DNA from: Acanthosepion lycidas
Lineage: Eukaryota > Mollusca > Cephalopoda > Sepiida > Sepiidae
Assembly (NCBI GenBank): GCA_963932145.1
Contig: OZ010586.1
Span: 51,296,669 to 51,360,668, forward strand
Length of the DNA: 64,000 nt
Direction of reading: 5' to 3'
Shown here: positions 21,742 to 33,382 of the stretch, in pieces
Numbering within the stretch: the first letter of the stretch is position 1
Layout of the letters: each line of letters starts with the position of its first letter
Position numbers and translations under genes: made by a program
The notes under the pieces: model-generated
Database searches by the model: none
What the model was told of the DNA's origin: nothing
What the model saw: only the letters and a program-made list of their open reading frames with translations

Positions 21742-23365
21742 AGTTTTAGAGGCATAAAGTCAAGGAGTTGGAATCACCAAACCTTTGCACGTTACTGCTA
21801 GGAGTAGTCACCTTGTATTAAAGCCTACGTCTTGCATCTGTTGATGTAAAATAGTTCTTTTGAGGTAATATAGTTCAATCAGTGGGATTAGTCTCGTGCA
21901 AGATTTTTACGCATTTTTAAAAGCTTCCAGCACAAGCATTGATTGTTTAAAGTATCGTCGCTTGCTTAAGACACAATGGGTGGTCAGAGTCGAAAAAGTC
22001 ACCTAAACTCAAAGTTAATAACAATATTGATGTAAATGACAATAAGGGAACTGTAACAATATATGAAAGGGTTTGATTCGGCAGCTGTCTGTCTTGGAGC
22101 AGCTCTGGTCATTATCATACCACAAGAAAGTACAAAGCAATGAATATAGATTGTTAGAACGTCAGAACTTCGTTAGTCGGGAGAAAAAAAAGTCCTTAAA
22201 GGAGATTTGCGCTCATAAAAAACTTAAACCCCTGACTCAATGCAACTTGGCTCAGTGCAGTGTCATCTCATAATCAATATTTTAAGAAGAATGGATGTAT
22301 AGGAAATAAACCTTACTTCCAACACAGTTACATACCCCCATACATACTATATCAAAATACGCACTTTATTTTCTACTCAATAACAGACAATATTACAAAC
22401 ATGCCAAAAAGATTCCCCATTACAACTACAAAGATGGTCATTGAATCTTCGCTAACGATAAAAGTATTTTTCAACCATATTTTTTTTTCTGCGGAACAAC
22501 TATTTAAAAGTCTTTTCTAAACTTTAGAAATAGATTTTTCTTTGTACAAGTTTCCCAAAGATTTTAACTGAACTAAATATTATTTTTAGTTCTTTTTAAC
22601 TCATTTGAATTCATGTATATATGTTTGTAAATACAAATGCGTTATTTAACAGGCATACCCATATTTTCTTTATTTTTATTTTATTATTGTTTGGAACTCG
22701 GACATTCGGATTTTTAATATAAAAAAACCCCTGAACGACAGAATTTCCTACAGATATGCGACATTTACGTAGCATTCTCGTAATAAGTGGCACAGAGTGC
22801 GAAACCGACTAGTACAAGCAAAGAAAATCTTTTTTTTGCCAAACCCAAATTTAATAATAATAATAATTTGTTTATTTAACAATATATCAGCTCCTTATGG
22901 ATCATTTAATGCCGAAATTTAATTTTCTAGGGAGCTTTGAAGTAATAAAAATATACTATGTTATTCTGCTTTCACAATTGAATCCATTGTAGCTTTTGTG
23001 CATATACATGATTGTGTGGACATAATTACTAGAGGCGGTGAGATGCGTGTTTTATATTGTTGTTTTGTTGAAGTTATATTTTGGTATACAGACTAATTTC
23101 CTAAAGAAATTGTTAGATATTATATGGCTTAATGTCATGAAAGTTCTTTCATGTTCGTTGGTTGGTTGATTATGTTGAGCAACACATCAACATCTATGGG
23201 TCATTCAATGCCGAAATGTAAATAATTTATAACAATTTTGTGGCTTCAACTAAATACATTTAGAACGGAATTGTGTGCCTTCAGCTACAGATAAAATGTA
23301 TTGTTGGTCAAGTTGATTTAAAGATGTATTGTTGATAATTTTACTATAAATAAGTATTGTTGCTA
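21739..23365. other. No gene seen; a short motif occurs twice
   Basis: TATGGATCATTTAATGCCGA (about 22897) recurs as TATGGGTCATTCAATGCCGA (about 23196). This suggests two copies of a small unknown repeat. An AAT tract lies at 22851-22866. Short frames near 22073-22520 have no support. Confidence 0.5.
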
Positions 23366-23367
23366 AA

Positions 23368-23388
23368 CTCTATCTATCTATCTATCTA

Positions 23389-23460
<72 letters not shown>
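23368..23460. repeat. CTAT, CT and TA compound microsatellite
   Basis: CTAT units pass into CT units and then into TA units. Confidence 0.95.
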
Positions 23461-23461
<1 letters not shown>

Positions 23462-24407
23462 CTTGTATTTTTACTATAAAATGTATTTTTATACTTTCAT
23501 AGTATTCTGTTTGGAGTTTCACTATTTGCCCACAGCTGTGATCCTGACAGGTGCTACCACGTCGGGTCAGGGTGAACCTGGTAACAACAGAAATTAAGAA
23601 TGCTACTCATCTGAAATATGAGGTGATTCGGGAAGGAACACGTATATACGATAGATGCAATGGAATGTGCGAATAAGTGGTCGGATTTGAAAGAATCTAC
23701 GTATATCGCTTATGTCGATTTTATTGGGGTTCTCGAAAAAATACCAGGACTGGTTGCGACAAACAACAAAGAAATTCAAGTCATTCGATGTGAAAAGACA
23801 AAAGAAAAGGTAATGAAATCCAGTTTGCTTCTAACACCAACAACGCGAAGCTGTTGTATAATTGTTGGGGGTTCATGGACGATCTCTTCCATGATGCCAT
23901 CGCTTACCAATGATGGTAACGATCTGCTGTGCTAACCTAAGGAAATTCTGAAGAAGTAGAAGAAACATTTCGATGAGCTTCTTCACACATCATCACAAGG
24001 TGATAACGGGTTAATCAGATGCATACCATGTCGACCAATGAAAATTCCTCTGGAAGAAACTCCATCTTATGAAGAGGTGGAAATAGCAAGTCGATCAATG
24101 GAAAGTCTCCTGCCATAGAAGGTTTGTTTACAAAGATTTTGAAATGTGTAAGTCAAAACCTGATGCAAAATCTACCCTGTCAATTACAAGTATAAAACAA
24201 AGAATATTTTCTAAACAATTACTTTAATAGTAGCACTTTATAAAGGAAAGGGCAGGTGAAGTGGAAATTATAGTGGAATTATTATTTGTTGATCAGTTGA
24301 CAATGTGGTTCCATAAATGGAGGAGATACATTGGATATAATCTTTTCAACTGGACAAATTCAAGAAAAATGTATCGAACAACGAAGGGATCTGTATCAGG
24401 TATTCTT

Positions 24408-24597
24408 TATCATTTTATCCCAAGCAAGGCAATAAAGCCACTAAGACGCAAGAGGTTACTGAATGTGGACGAATATAAGAAAAGAAAAATATTAGTAAGG
24501 AGAAAGAACAATAGAAGAACAGAAATTAAGAAGAAAGATGATTAACGGTTGACATTGCATATAAATTTTGGAAGACCAAACTTGACCGCAAAGCAAG
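24408..24597 (-). mobile_element. Jockey-like LINE 3' tail, minus strand, nested
   Basis: It begins on the plus strand with CAAGCAAGGCAATAAAGCCA, the complement of the shared LINE 3' tail, and runs into the ORF2 C-terminal end. It splits the RT pseudogene between DLYQ and VDLTKGF. It is a short 5'-truncated copy. Confidence 0.8.
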
Positions 24598-25111
24598 AAG
24601 CCGGAGTCGATTTGTCGATTTAACAAAGGGTTTTGCTACAATTAAACGAGAGGTAGAAAATATTTAAAAACTTCATTGTACTGATGGGTGTGTATCTATA
24701 TTACGCCTTTTCCATGATTAATTGAAGACGAGGAAGCAATATATTAGAGTCTATTAACGCTAAGAATTGCGTAAAACAGTGAGATACATACGTATCCACA
24801 CCTTTTCCGCTCTATTTTGCTATGGTATTTTAAATGACATTCAAAGGGTACTCGCAAGAGACCTACATTAGGCTAAATTGAGATACTTCGGTATTAAAAC
24901 AAAAGTGTCATTATCATTGATAGAAAGCTTTTGTATGCAGATGATTGTAACCTTGTGGCACATGCTCACTGTGATATGCAACACCTTGTGGATTAATTTT
25001 CAACTGCTTTAGTGCTTACGATCAGTCGGAAAAAGGGGAAGTTATATATAAAGCAGCACCAGAAAAGTAATATTCTGAACCCGCCATTAAACCTTGCGGA
25101 TAAATTGTATA

Positions 25112-25212
25112 TTAGGTTGGTGCAAAAATAATGACGTAATAATGTCGTTTTTTTTACGTTAAAAATACGTCAAAAACGACATTATTACATCATTATTTTT
25201 ATACCAACCTAT
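25112..25212. mobile_element. MADE1-like mariner MITE (copy 3, enlarged)
   Basis: The 101-bp palindrome has the same ends as the other copies but an added ATGACGTAATA segment in each arm. TA flanks both sides (25110-25111 and 25213-25214), although the last base of the right end is mutated. It sits inside the LINE pseudogene. Confidence 0.88.
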
Positions 25213-25923
25213 TACTTATGTAGCACGTTAAGCATGACGAATCCAAGATAAGGAAATCTTTTTCCGAACTATTAAGGTATGAACTGCATTTGTGAAGCTG
25301 GGAAAAACATTTGTGGTAACTCTATGATATCTCTATTTAGACTAAAGTGAAGGTTTACACCGTGTGTTCTGTCAACCTTTGTGTATAATGTATACAGAGC
25401 ACTTGAGGCCGTTGGAGCGTTTTCCCTAGCAGTGTCTTAGGTGTATCCTCCAGATATATTGGAAGATGCATGCTAGTGATATAGAGGTCCTACAAAGAGT
25501 ATTGGTGCTGTCATTCAACATCCTTTGAAGAGATCTGGTCATTTAGTTCTTATATGGAGAGCTTGTTGATAGAAACAGTTTTTTTCATAAACCAAAAATG
25601 TCTCGAGACTAGTGTAAAAATAACCATGGATAAAGAGAAACCAATGGAAGGATTTACCACTTGATCAGGGTTTGTGGAAGAGAACAAAATATTTTTTAAA
25701 CGTGTGAAGGGAGCGGGAACAGATGAAAAGGAATGTGCGAATGAGATTTACAGTAGATCTGTCTGAAACTATGAGTAAACTTCAAGAATTAACATGCAAA
25801 GTGTGCAAAGGAGTTTGTCTTACTAAGCAAGTTTAAAGGAGTTAAAATAGCGTTGTCTCTAGCATAAGAGGCAAGTGTGTTTGCAGTGTGTCTACAGAAG
25901 GTCTCAAATTCCGCATCTGTAAA

Positions 25924-27290
25924 CAGTGGCGTAGCTAGAGTAAACGTCACCCGGGGCGGTTCGCTAAAATGTCACCCCAATGACCCCGATTCACCCTATG
26001 CTGAATGGTTAGCTGTAGCTAAATTTTCATACATGCTCTACCTCTACTTTACTCTACTGACCGGTATGTTACTGTTTACATGTATGATCCAAGACAAAAT
26101 CCAATACCACAAAATAATCAGTTTAAATCAAAAGATTTTTAAAATGCAACTGTTCACTTTCAAAACAACTAAATACAAAACACGACAATACACAAAACAA
26201 TGACATTCGATACTATGGTCTCAGAATGAATGTTTTCTTGTTTTCATTGTGGCAAACTGGTCAATGACATCGTCAAAACCTGTTTGTCTTGTAAGCTCGT
26301 TTTCAATGGACAGCACAGCCAGATCCAACAGTCTCGGCTGTCTCATGGTTGACGTAATTTTCTGTTATTAATTTTCCGGTGTCCAATTTTCCGTTGCATC
26401 ATTTTCTGGTACCATTTAAATATCAATGATGTTTGAAAGTATTTTTCTTGACAAAAATGTTCTATTTAATTTTTAAGCATTTTTCGGAATATTATAACTG
26501 CATTCTTTTAAACTTTAAAGGTTACCTAGAGAATTTATGAAAACTTTATTTTTTTTGTTTTTCTTTATACAAGTAAAATAAATTTACATCGTATTTTGAT
26601 GTTATTATGATTTTAGTTTTAGTGATAATTTAAAAACAATAAATATTTATCATTAGTACCAATAATGGAAATTAAGTTAAAAATTTAAAATAATCGATTT
26701 TGGAATCGGAAAATAGGCACAAATTTTTCGGATACCCCCAAAAGTTTCGTTTTTTCCGATTCTCGATTCCGATTAATCGTCCCAACACTAGTAGACATAT
26801 TCAAAAAATCAAAAGTATATCGCTCACTCAATGGAAAATTGTATCTCAGCGAATTGATACACAGGCAAGACTGAAATTGTTGCGCTTTTGGCTTCGTATT
26901 TCGCTTTGTTGTTATTAATGATGCAGAGTTAAAAACACCATATCATCCGATAAATGTTACGACAATGTCTCTTGTTAGTAACCAAGATTGTAACTAACTG
27001 AAACACATGAACGCTGAAAACATTGCTGTTTTTCTTACTCACAAATTTCCTGACAATTTATTAGAAAATTTCTGACGGGGGGACAAAACTGGGGGGGGGG
27101 GTCATAAATTATTTCTGGAGGTGGGGTCATATGCCCGCCTGCGAAACCCTGTATCTCCACCACTGTTTTCAGACTATTTTTGGCACCTTAGCCTAGTTGA
27201 AAAATTTTTGTTGGGGGTGACATTGTGTCACCCCTGCTGTGCTGGCACTCGGGGCTGTCCGCCCCCCTCGCCCGCTTAGCTACGCCAGTG
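25924..27290 (-). mobile_element. hAT transposon, 1.37 kb, decayed
   Basis: The ends are CAGTGGCGTAGCTAG on the left and, read from the right, CACTGGCGTAGCTAA. The flanks TCTGTAAA and TCAGTAAT match at 6 of 8 positions, the size of a hAT target duplication. A transposase C-terminus lies on the minus strand at 26221-26346. The rest is rearranged, with G runs near 27095-27108. It is non-functional. Confidence 0.8.
26221..26346 (-). pseudogene. hAT transposase C-terminal dimerisation fragment
   Basis: A 41-residue minus-strand frame ends at a stop at 26221. It contains LLDLAVLSIENELTRQTGF and DDVIDQFATMKTRK, the pattern LAMLSIE...FAxxKxRK at the very end of ZMYM1/DUF4371-type hAT transposases. 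The upstream catalytic domain is lost. Its position near the left end of the element is correct for a minus-strand gene. Confidence 0.75.
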
Positions 27291-27881
27291 TCAGTAATGC
27301 ACCCTTGTCAAACTGTGAAATGATGCGGTATTAAGCGATGGACATGTGCTCCCACCACCACACACGCAATCATATATATTATATGCACGTATGATGAGCT
27401 AGAAAGTATTTTTTTTATTTCCACGGATGCTGCCATAGTTGGACAGAGCAAATTTTCAACTACTCAACATTGTTTTTACACATTTTAGCCGTCTAGGAAA
27501 AAATAAAAAACCTCGAGGAAAGGCCACTTAGAAAGCAGCTTGTCAGACACATTGCTGTTGTCACTGCTAAAACGCACCAAACAGCGCCTAACAGTGCTCA
27601 CATTCAATGTTTGATTTCCATAAATGTTCAGCAAACTTGGTGAATATCAATATACTTTTTTCTGAATGTAGGAATTCAATGACACTCCACTGTTTTGTAC
27701 ACACTTTCATGTCAGACATTATTTTTCCAGTCTACTGCTCAGCTGCTATCTTTAGCAAGGCAAAAACTTATAGATTATTGTTAGGAAGTTACAACTTCTA
27801 TTATCTTACTGACATAATCCGCTCCTGAGGTCATGGCCTAACGTGATAAAATAAAAACTATGACATTCGAAGCAAGCTTCA

Positions 27882-27882
<1 letters not shown>
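27291..27882. other. No gene seen
   Basis: A short frame at 27607-27828 is not recognised. Confidence 0.55.

Positions 27883-27928
<46 letters not shown>
27883..27928. repeat. CTAT microsatellite
   Basis: About eleven ATCT units. Confidence 0.95.
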
Positions 27929-27947
27929 GTGTGTTTGTATGCATATA

Positions 27948-28128
27948 CAGTGTAACCCGGATATAAGAGAGTTGTCGGGACCCCACAAGTCTCTTATATC
28001 CGGGTTTCTTATATCCGGGCTTGGTCTATTTTGTTTAGGTAAGTATGGCTCTAATTTGGAACCAGATAAAATCTCTCTTATATCCGAGTTTCTCTTATAT
28101 CAGGGTCTCTTATATCCGGGTTACACTA
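27948..28128. mobile_element. Pogo/Tigger-like MITE, copy 1
   Basis: It starts CAGTGTAACCCGGATATAAG and ends with the inverted form. TA flanks it (27946-27947 and 28129-28130). Between the ends, the terminal core TCTCTTATATCCGGGTT recurs several times. It matches the copy at 40386-40553. The end type resembles pogo/Tigger elements. There is no coding capacity. Confidence 0.88.
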
Positions 28129-28220
28129 TATATATATATATATATAATTATTAAAAGTGATAAACATTCTATGTCTATTGAATTGATCCATCGTTTTTCT
28201 ATACTCCGAATCACCTTCAC

Positions 28221-28251
28221 AGCTTTCGATTAAAATGAGTCTTCTTCAGAG
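28221..28251 (-). repeat. Penelope-type terminal motif (hammerhead-like)
   Basis: The minus strand reads CTCTGAAGAAGACTC, a short loop, then AATCGAAAGCT. The GACT...AATC arms can nearly pair. It is related to the motif at 8939-8970. Confidence 0.4.
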
Positions 28252-28439
28252 GCGTGAAAAATTAAAATGAAATAAAGAAATCTTGGACATAGCCTTGATT
28301 TCGAATATATTTTTTACATTCTGTAACAGTCAGGTTAGTGGAAGCTGATCGCAGTTTGGAAGACTATAGATAAATATAGACATGGAATGTCTGTCTTGTT
28401 TAGAAAAAAATACTACCTAATTATTATACTATATATAAC

Positions 28440-28490
28440 TATATACACACATACATACATAGCGAGAGAGAGAGAAAGAGAGAGAGAGAC
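28440..28490. repeat. CATA and GA simple repeats
   Basis: ACATACATACATA followed by GAGAGAGA runs. Confidence 0.8.
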
Positions 28491-28559
28491 TACATCTCAC
28501 ATTATTATCTTCTTCATATTTTATGTAACTTTCAACTTCCAAAAGTAAATTCTAAACAT

Positions 28560-28976
28560 TCAAGAGACCGAACAACAACAGAGATTACAAACTTTTTCCA
28601 ACCATCCACCTACCATAATCAAGCAAATCCTTCAGTCCATCAACCGCAGATTATCCGACAACTCGTCTGGCGAAAGTATTTTTAACGAAGCAAAAACGAT
28701 GATGAAATAACATAAAGAAAACATCATATGTTTTTAACCGACTCTACAATAACAATCTAAAAATGAATATAAGTAAAATAAAAAATAAAACTGTTGACAA
28801 AAATGTACAAAAATCATGTAAACAGCAGAAATGTTCAAGAGAAACACGGTAAACCTCGGCTATAGCTGCACTTGAAAATATGCTACACACCATAAAAAAT
28901 CGTCATACTTCAACAACCTCTTCCTGTAGCTGCAGAACAAAACTCTGAATACACACTATAACCGCCTATAAACCAA
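28560..28976 (+). pseudogene. Penelope-like element ORF, C-terminal region
   Basis: The plus-strand translation reads SNHPPTIIKQILQSINRRLS, then DNSSGESIFNEAKTM, RNTVNLGYSCT and TTSSCSCRTK. This order (NHPP..I..QI, INxRLS, FxxAxxxY, then a Cys-rich CNCR motif) is that of Penelope-like RT/endonuclease proteins, after the RT palm. Stops and a frameshift are present. It is cut on the right by a LINE tail. Confidence 0.72.
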
Positions 28977-29116
28977 CGTCATGTAATGAAAAATTTAAAT
29001 GCAGTGGTCATCGTTATCTTAATTCCTGTCCTCAGTAATGATTTTTTCTTCTCATATTCTTTCACATTTAATAACCATTCGCGTCGTAATGGATTTATAT
29101 AGCCTTTGGAGTGAAA

Positions 29117-29118
<2 letters not shown>
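28977..29118 (+). mobile_element. LINE 3' tail
   Basis: It has the standard tail order: AAAAATTTAAATGCAGTGG, ATTCCTGTCC, TTCTCATATTCTTTCAC, CGTCGTAATGG, then GTGAAATGAT. It runs straight into a TA microsatellite. Confidence 0.75.

Positions 29119-29170
<52 letters not shown>
29119..29170. repeat. TA microsatellite at LINE end
   Basis: About 25 TA units directly after the LINE tail. Confidence 0.93.
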
Positions 29171-29171
<1 letters not shown>

Positions 29172-31145
29172 AAGCTAACGTTGAATTTAAGGTCTCAGAG
29201 AAGCTACTGACCCAAAACATTATTTAATAAAAAAAGAATATGCGCATAGTTCAAAACTCTCAAAAATTTGAACCAAAAACAAGCCAAGATTAATACGAAA
29301 AAGAAAACTGCACCAACTACCTGTTTGCAACACTACCTCAAAACTAAGCAAGCTTGCCTGGAAATGAAAATAGCAATAATTCCATTTTCAGAACAATAAA
29401 ATCTTCTAAACAAAGGATCAGATTTCCTAATGTTAACACGAAAAAATATCCTATTACGATCCTTACAACCATATCACGGCTCTAAAAATTAAACAACTAA
29501 AAGCCTATAACCTAAAATGAATAAACTTTATTTACAAGAAAATCGCAACTGTAAAAACGAAAGAAACTATACAGAAATAAATAGGTAAATAAAATTAAAT
29601 TAACACAATAAAATAAATAAAAATAAAACTGAAAACAATACACATAAACAAAAAATTGCAACAAACAGTTTCCTAATTTCTTACATTGCTATTAAGTCGT
29701 CAGAGGTTTATCGATAACAACAACAGAAATTAAAACAACCTCTTCCTGTAGCTGCAGAACAAAACTGAATACACACTTAAATGATAACCTATGAAAAGTG
29801 TGGGGGTAAGGTAACACATGGTCTGATGTTTGCTGAATGCGTAAAACACCCATTCGTCATGTAGTGTTTTTATTTATTTAAAAATATATATACACTATTT
29901 TACTAACTTAAAAATTTGCGTCATACTTTCATCCGTTTTATTGATATGCATAACACAAAAATGTTTTATTTATTGTTATAAAATGTATTACATTTAAAAT
30001 TTTACACTTGAAATTTTAAGTCGTGAATTTGAGAAAATAACGAAATTGCGAAATCATAACCAAGAGCTATTTTTAAGGAGAAATATATTGTAAAATTAAA
30101 TTTGATAAAATTTTGTTTTGATTCTCCAACAAACTGTATAATGCCAGAAAACAAATAACTTGAAGAGGAATTTTAATTATTTTCTCGTCAAAATTATTGC
30201 CTAAAATGTGCAAAGAAAATTGGCATATTTATGGCCCTGCATGAAAACGTTAAAGAGCCTCTGGGAATAAAGTGTATTGAAGTGTTTTTTCTTTTTAACT
30301 TTTCTGATCATTAATTCATAATTTTTTTTATACTAGTTTTTGTCTGTTGATGCTTCTTTCTGTCGACAGTTATTGACAGACGGTAGTTTATTTGGAGATA
30401 ATATTTCAGACTATGATAGTTTATGTACAGTTAAGAAGAGTAATACCAGTGTTCTAAGACAAACAGAAGATAATATATGCATTTCTGAGATGATACGTTG
30501 AGTATTACTAGTTTCAGTTATTTTAATAAAACTTTTGTTAAAAATTTCAAATAGACCAAATAAATCATCTTAGGAAGATAAATATCTTGAAAAATATATT
30601 TTTTTTTTTTTTTTTTACTGTTAGAAATTATACAGAAATCGTACAGGAACGATTGCAACGATACCCTAAAATGAATAATTAGCTAGCGTGTAAATATACA
30701 CGAGGTATGTCAAAAAGCCAAACAAAAAAGGAAACAGTGTCAAGATAGCCTTCTTTAGGAAAAAAGCCGCCAAAAATAAAATCACGAATAAGATTAGAAA
30801 TTTGTGAACGTAATTGAAAACACGTCACAAGAACCCCCACCCCAACCCCCACAAAAAAAATTCATATCAATCGTTATTGATCTGAATAAAGTCAAATGCA
30901 TTCGAATTTGTCTCCCCTGAAAACAGATTAATACAATACTTTGCAACAGGTCGTGCTCAGTTAATTCAAATATGCCGTCTCATCACCATAATCTACCTCC
31001 AACGACTCCTTCACTGCCAAATAGATAAACGACATGGCTGAAGATGAAAAGGCAAACTCACAACCAATTGAAACGCCATACATTGAATAAAACGTGTTAA
31101 CTTTCTCTATGTCAGTCACATGTCCATTTTTTAAAATCCTTTTCC
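29171..31145. other. No gene seen; second copy of a Penelope Cys-rich segment
   Basis: ACAACCTCTTCCTGTAGCTG at 29735 begins a 43-bp match to 28913-28957, the Cys-rich motif of the Penelope-like protein. A poly-T tract lies at 30598-30618. A mariner-type end sequence (CGAGGTATGTCAAAAAG, near 30700) is present, without a partner. Confidence 0.5.
29735..29777 (+). repeat. Duplicate of Penelope Cys-rich segment
   Basis: It is identical to 28913-28957 except for a 2-base deletion, and 820 bases downstream of it. The CSCR reading is retained. Confidence 0.85.
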
Positions 31146-31890
31146 CACAAGCAAGGCAATAAATCCACTAAGACGCAAGGAAGGTACTGGATGTAAGAGA
31201 AAAGGGAAAAATATTATTAAGAAAGTTTTATGGTAATTTACCCACGCACGCATGGACTCTCCCAGTTATAAATAGGAGCAGGTACTGCCTTTTTGAGAGG
31301 GAAGTTTCCAGCAGTCAGCTCTGACAGTCTTGCTGTAACATTCTTGCTGTAACACTCTCGTTTATATATGTTTGTATTACTATTTCTGTTAAAATATCTG
31401 ATTAACTAAATTCCTATCTCTGTGTCATTATTTCTGGCCCCAACAAGGCCACAACAAAGAGTGAGAACAATAAAAGAATAGGAATTAAGAAGACAGAAGA
31501 TAACCATTGACATTGCATTTTAATTTTTGAAGATCAAAGTTGACTGCGAAGCAAAAAGCCGTAAGAAAGTCCCACGAGCGAGAAGTGCGAGAAAAGAATC
31601 TGTTAACATAAAACTTACTGTTGCATCTAGCCATTTCAACTGTAAAATGATGGGATCTTGCCGCCAATCTAGTACTGCGCTTAAATTCATAAAGTCTAGG
31701 TACTAATAGAGGAAAGTTCATCAGAACAGTTACCATGAAAGTATTTATGGATAAGGTACAGGGAAGTTATATTACGCCGGTGGGAAAGTGACTGGAGCCG
31801 AGATATCAGGTCAGGGCTAATCAAATTATAGATTATTCTTTGAATTTTGTCAAGAATCTCCAAATACATATAAATAGATTTCTACGAGTA
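31146..31890 (-). pseudogene. Jockey-like LINE ORF2 C-terminus and 3' tail, minus strand
   Basis: The minus-strand frame at 31485-31736 reads LYEFKRSTRLAARSHHFTVE, then MARCNSKFY and FDLQKLKCNVNGYL. These are hallmark C-terminal motifs. Further upstream come LEILDKIQRI and ISRLQSLSHRRNI. A solo LTR (31226-31456) splits the 3' tail. Confidence 0.85.
31226..31456 (+). mobile_element. Solo LTR (family B), inserted in LINE tail
   Basis: Its start, TTTTATGGTAATTTACCC, corresponds to TGTTATGGTAA in the related copy at 53215-53442. It has TATAAATA at 31267-31274 and ends GGCCACAACA. The LINE tail continues on both sides, with flanks GAAAG and AAGAG, so the target duplication is degraded. The promoter is in plus orientation. 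Confidence 0.82.
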
Positions 31891-33382
31891 TTTGAAATAC
31901 CCGTCAAAATTCCATGGTTATTTTGAAAACTGTAAGATTATTGGAAGTTTATAGAGAACCATTAAATCTATGATAGTACAGAAGGATCAGTTTTAAGAGA
32001 GAATCTTTCTAAATATATAATTTGTTTTGCATCTGCCACCATTTTCCAATCTCTTGTGATCCTCTTCTCAGTAATTTTCGATAAGTGCATGTTGATAAGT
32101 TTCACAAAGCGACAAAAATGGAAGTCTGTAATTTTTTTTTATTCTAATTCGACTCTTCTTTTTTTCTGTTTCTTTCTTATTTCTTTTTTTTTTTCTCTTT
32201 ATTTCTTTTTTTTTCTTTCTTTCTTGCTTGCTTTCTTAGAATCAGCTAACGTCTATGACACATTTCTTTCTGTACTACGATAACGGGAGAATATGTCGCG
32301 GAAAGGGATGAATAAATATTTTTACGACTCTTGAATTACCAAAAAATGTTTTACAATTTACACAGTCACAAGTAAATCCAGATAAATAAGGAGACGTTGT
32401 GATGAAATGGACAGCATTGGCAGCAGTTAGAGAACAAGTCATCGTTAGATTTGACGAAATAAAGAGCAAAGGATGGATTCAAAACAATCATAATATATTT
32501 GTTGTTCCATGACTCAGCTCTTTTTTATGATATGTGTACATTTTTTGGTAAATATTTTTAAAGGTTTCTGGTACATTTATCATGCAAACAATATTTGTCG
32601 GACACTTCTGAGTTCGGATAAAATAAGAAACACAAAAACATGAAATTTAAAACAAACGACAATTAATGCCTGTATTATAAATAAGAAATTACCCTAATGT
32701 GTACACAGTGAAAGTAAAGGAGAAGAATTAGACATTAAAACTTAGCTATTAACAATATGCTTGTTTCTGAATATGTTACAATCGTGTGTGTATGTGTGTG
32801 TTCAATAGTCAATGGATCAAGGAAACGAACGCGGTCTAGCAGCGACATTCTTTATCTACGTGCGCCAAGAGGACGCAAGAGGAAAAAGAGACAGAGAGAA
32901 AGGAAATATTTGGCTTTTTATGGAATTAAATAGCGCCGACTAATAGGCGTTTTTGTCGAAGCCAAGTAGGGCAACCAACATGTTTACAGAAGTTAGTGTT
33001 TTGTTGACATAGGAAAGAAAGGAACTTTACCGTTTAATGAAGTTGGAGTTTCTGAATTGATGAAGTGCATATACCGCAAACATATTTTACGGTGTTGCAA
33101 GAAGTGAAAAAAACTGAGTATTTGCTCTCATAGTCAGCGTAAAAGTGAAAGAAGCTTTCAAAATTTACGTGGCTTGTGATTATGAGCCAGGGGCGGTAAT
33201 CCTACAAATATATTTTTTGCTCGGGTGTGGTTATAAAATGTTATGTATATAAACCGTAGCAGAACAATTAGAAAGAAATAAGAGTGTTTACTATGAAAAG
33301 ATCTATCCGCAAAAACCAACTTACACACAGATTATCCTATATATTAAAGATAGTCCCCCAAAACTCGGTTAAAATGGGACAT
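31891..33382. other. No gene seen; polypyrimidine tract
   Basis: A T/C-rich tract runs from about 32139 to 32237. No recognised coding content. Confidence 0.55.

Larger units (their letters stand above)
23690..25720 (+). pseudogene. LINE reverse transcriptase (CR1/jockey-like), decayed
   Basis: Motifs in order on the plus strand, across several frames: VATNNKEIQ, then HFDELLHTSS, SINGKSPAIEGLFTKILK, TLYKGKGR, IFSTGQIQEKCIEQRRDLYQ, VDLTKGF, YADDC-like (near 24935) and HVDMQHLVD-like. After the MITE come TEHLRPLERF, QCLRCILQIYWKMHASDIEV and LQR. This order is the endonuclease linker, RT palm and C-terminal part of a LINE ORF2. Frameshifts and stops are abundant. Two later insertions interrupt it: a LINE tail on the other strand (24408-24597) and a MITE (25112-25212). 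Confidence 0.82.

Noticed and set aside
22073..22520. Overlapping frames that might be a small gene
   Set aside because: No shared motif or codon signal; AT-rich sequence gives such frames by chance.
27883..27928. Regularly spaced repeats that could be mistaken for a CRISPR array
   Set aside because: This and similar tracts are simple microsatellites; no spacers or direct repeats of CRISPR type are present anywhere in the window.
30695..30730. Mariner-type end (CGAGGTATGTCAAAAAG)
   Set aside because: No partner end or transposase remnant nearby, so an element cannot be delimited.
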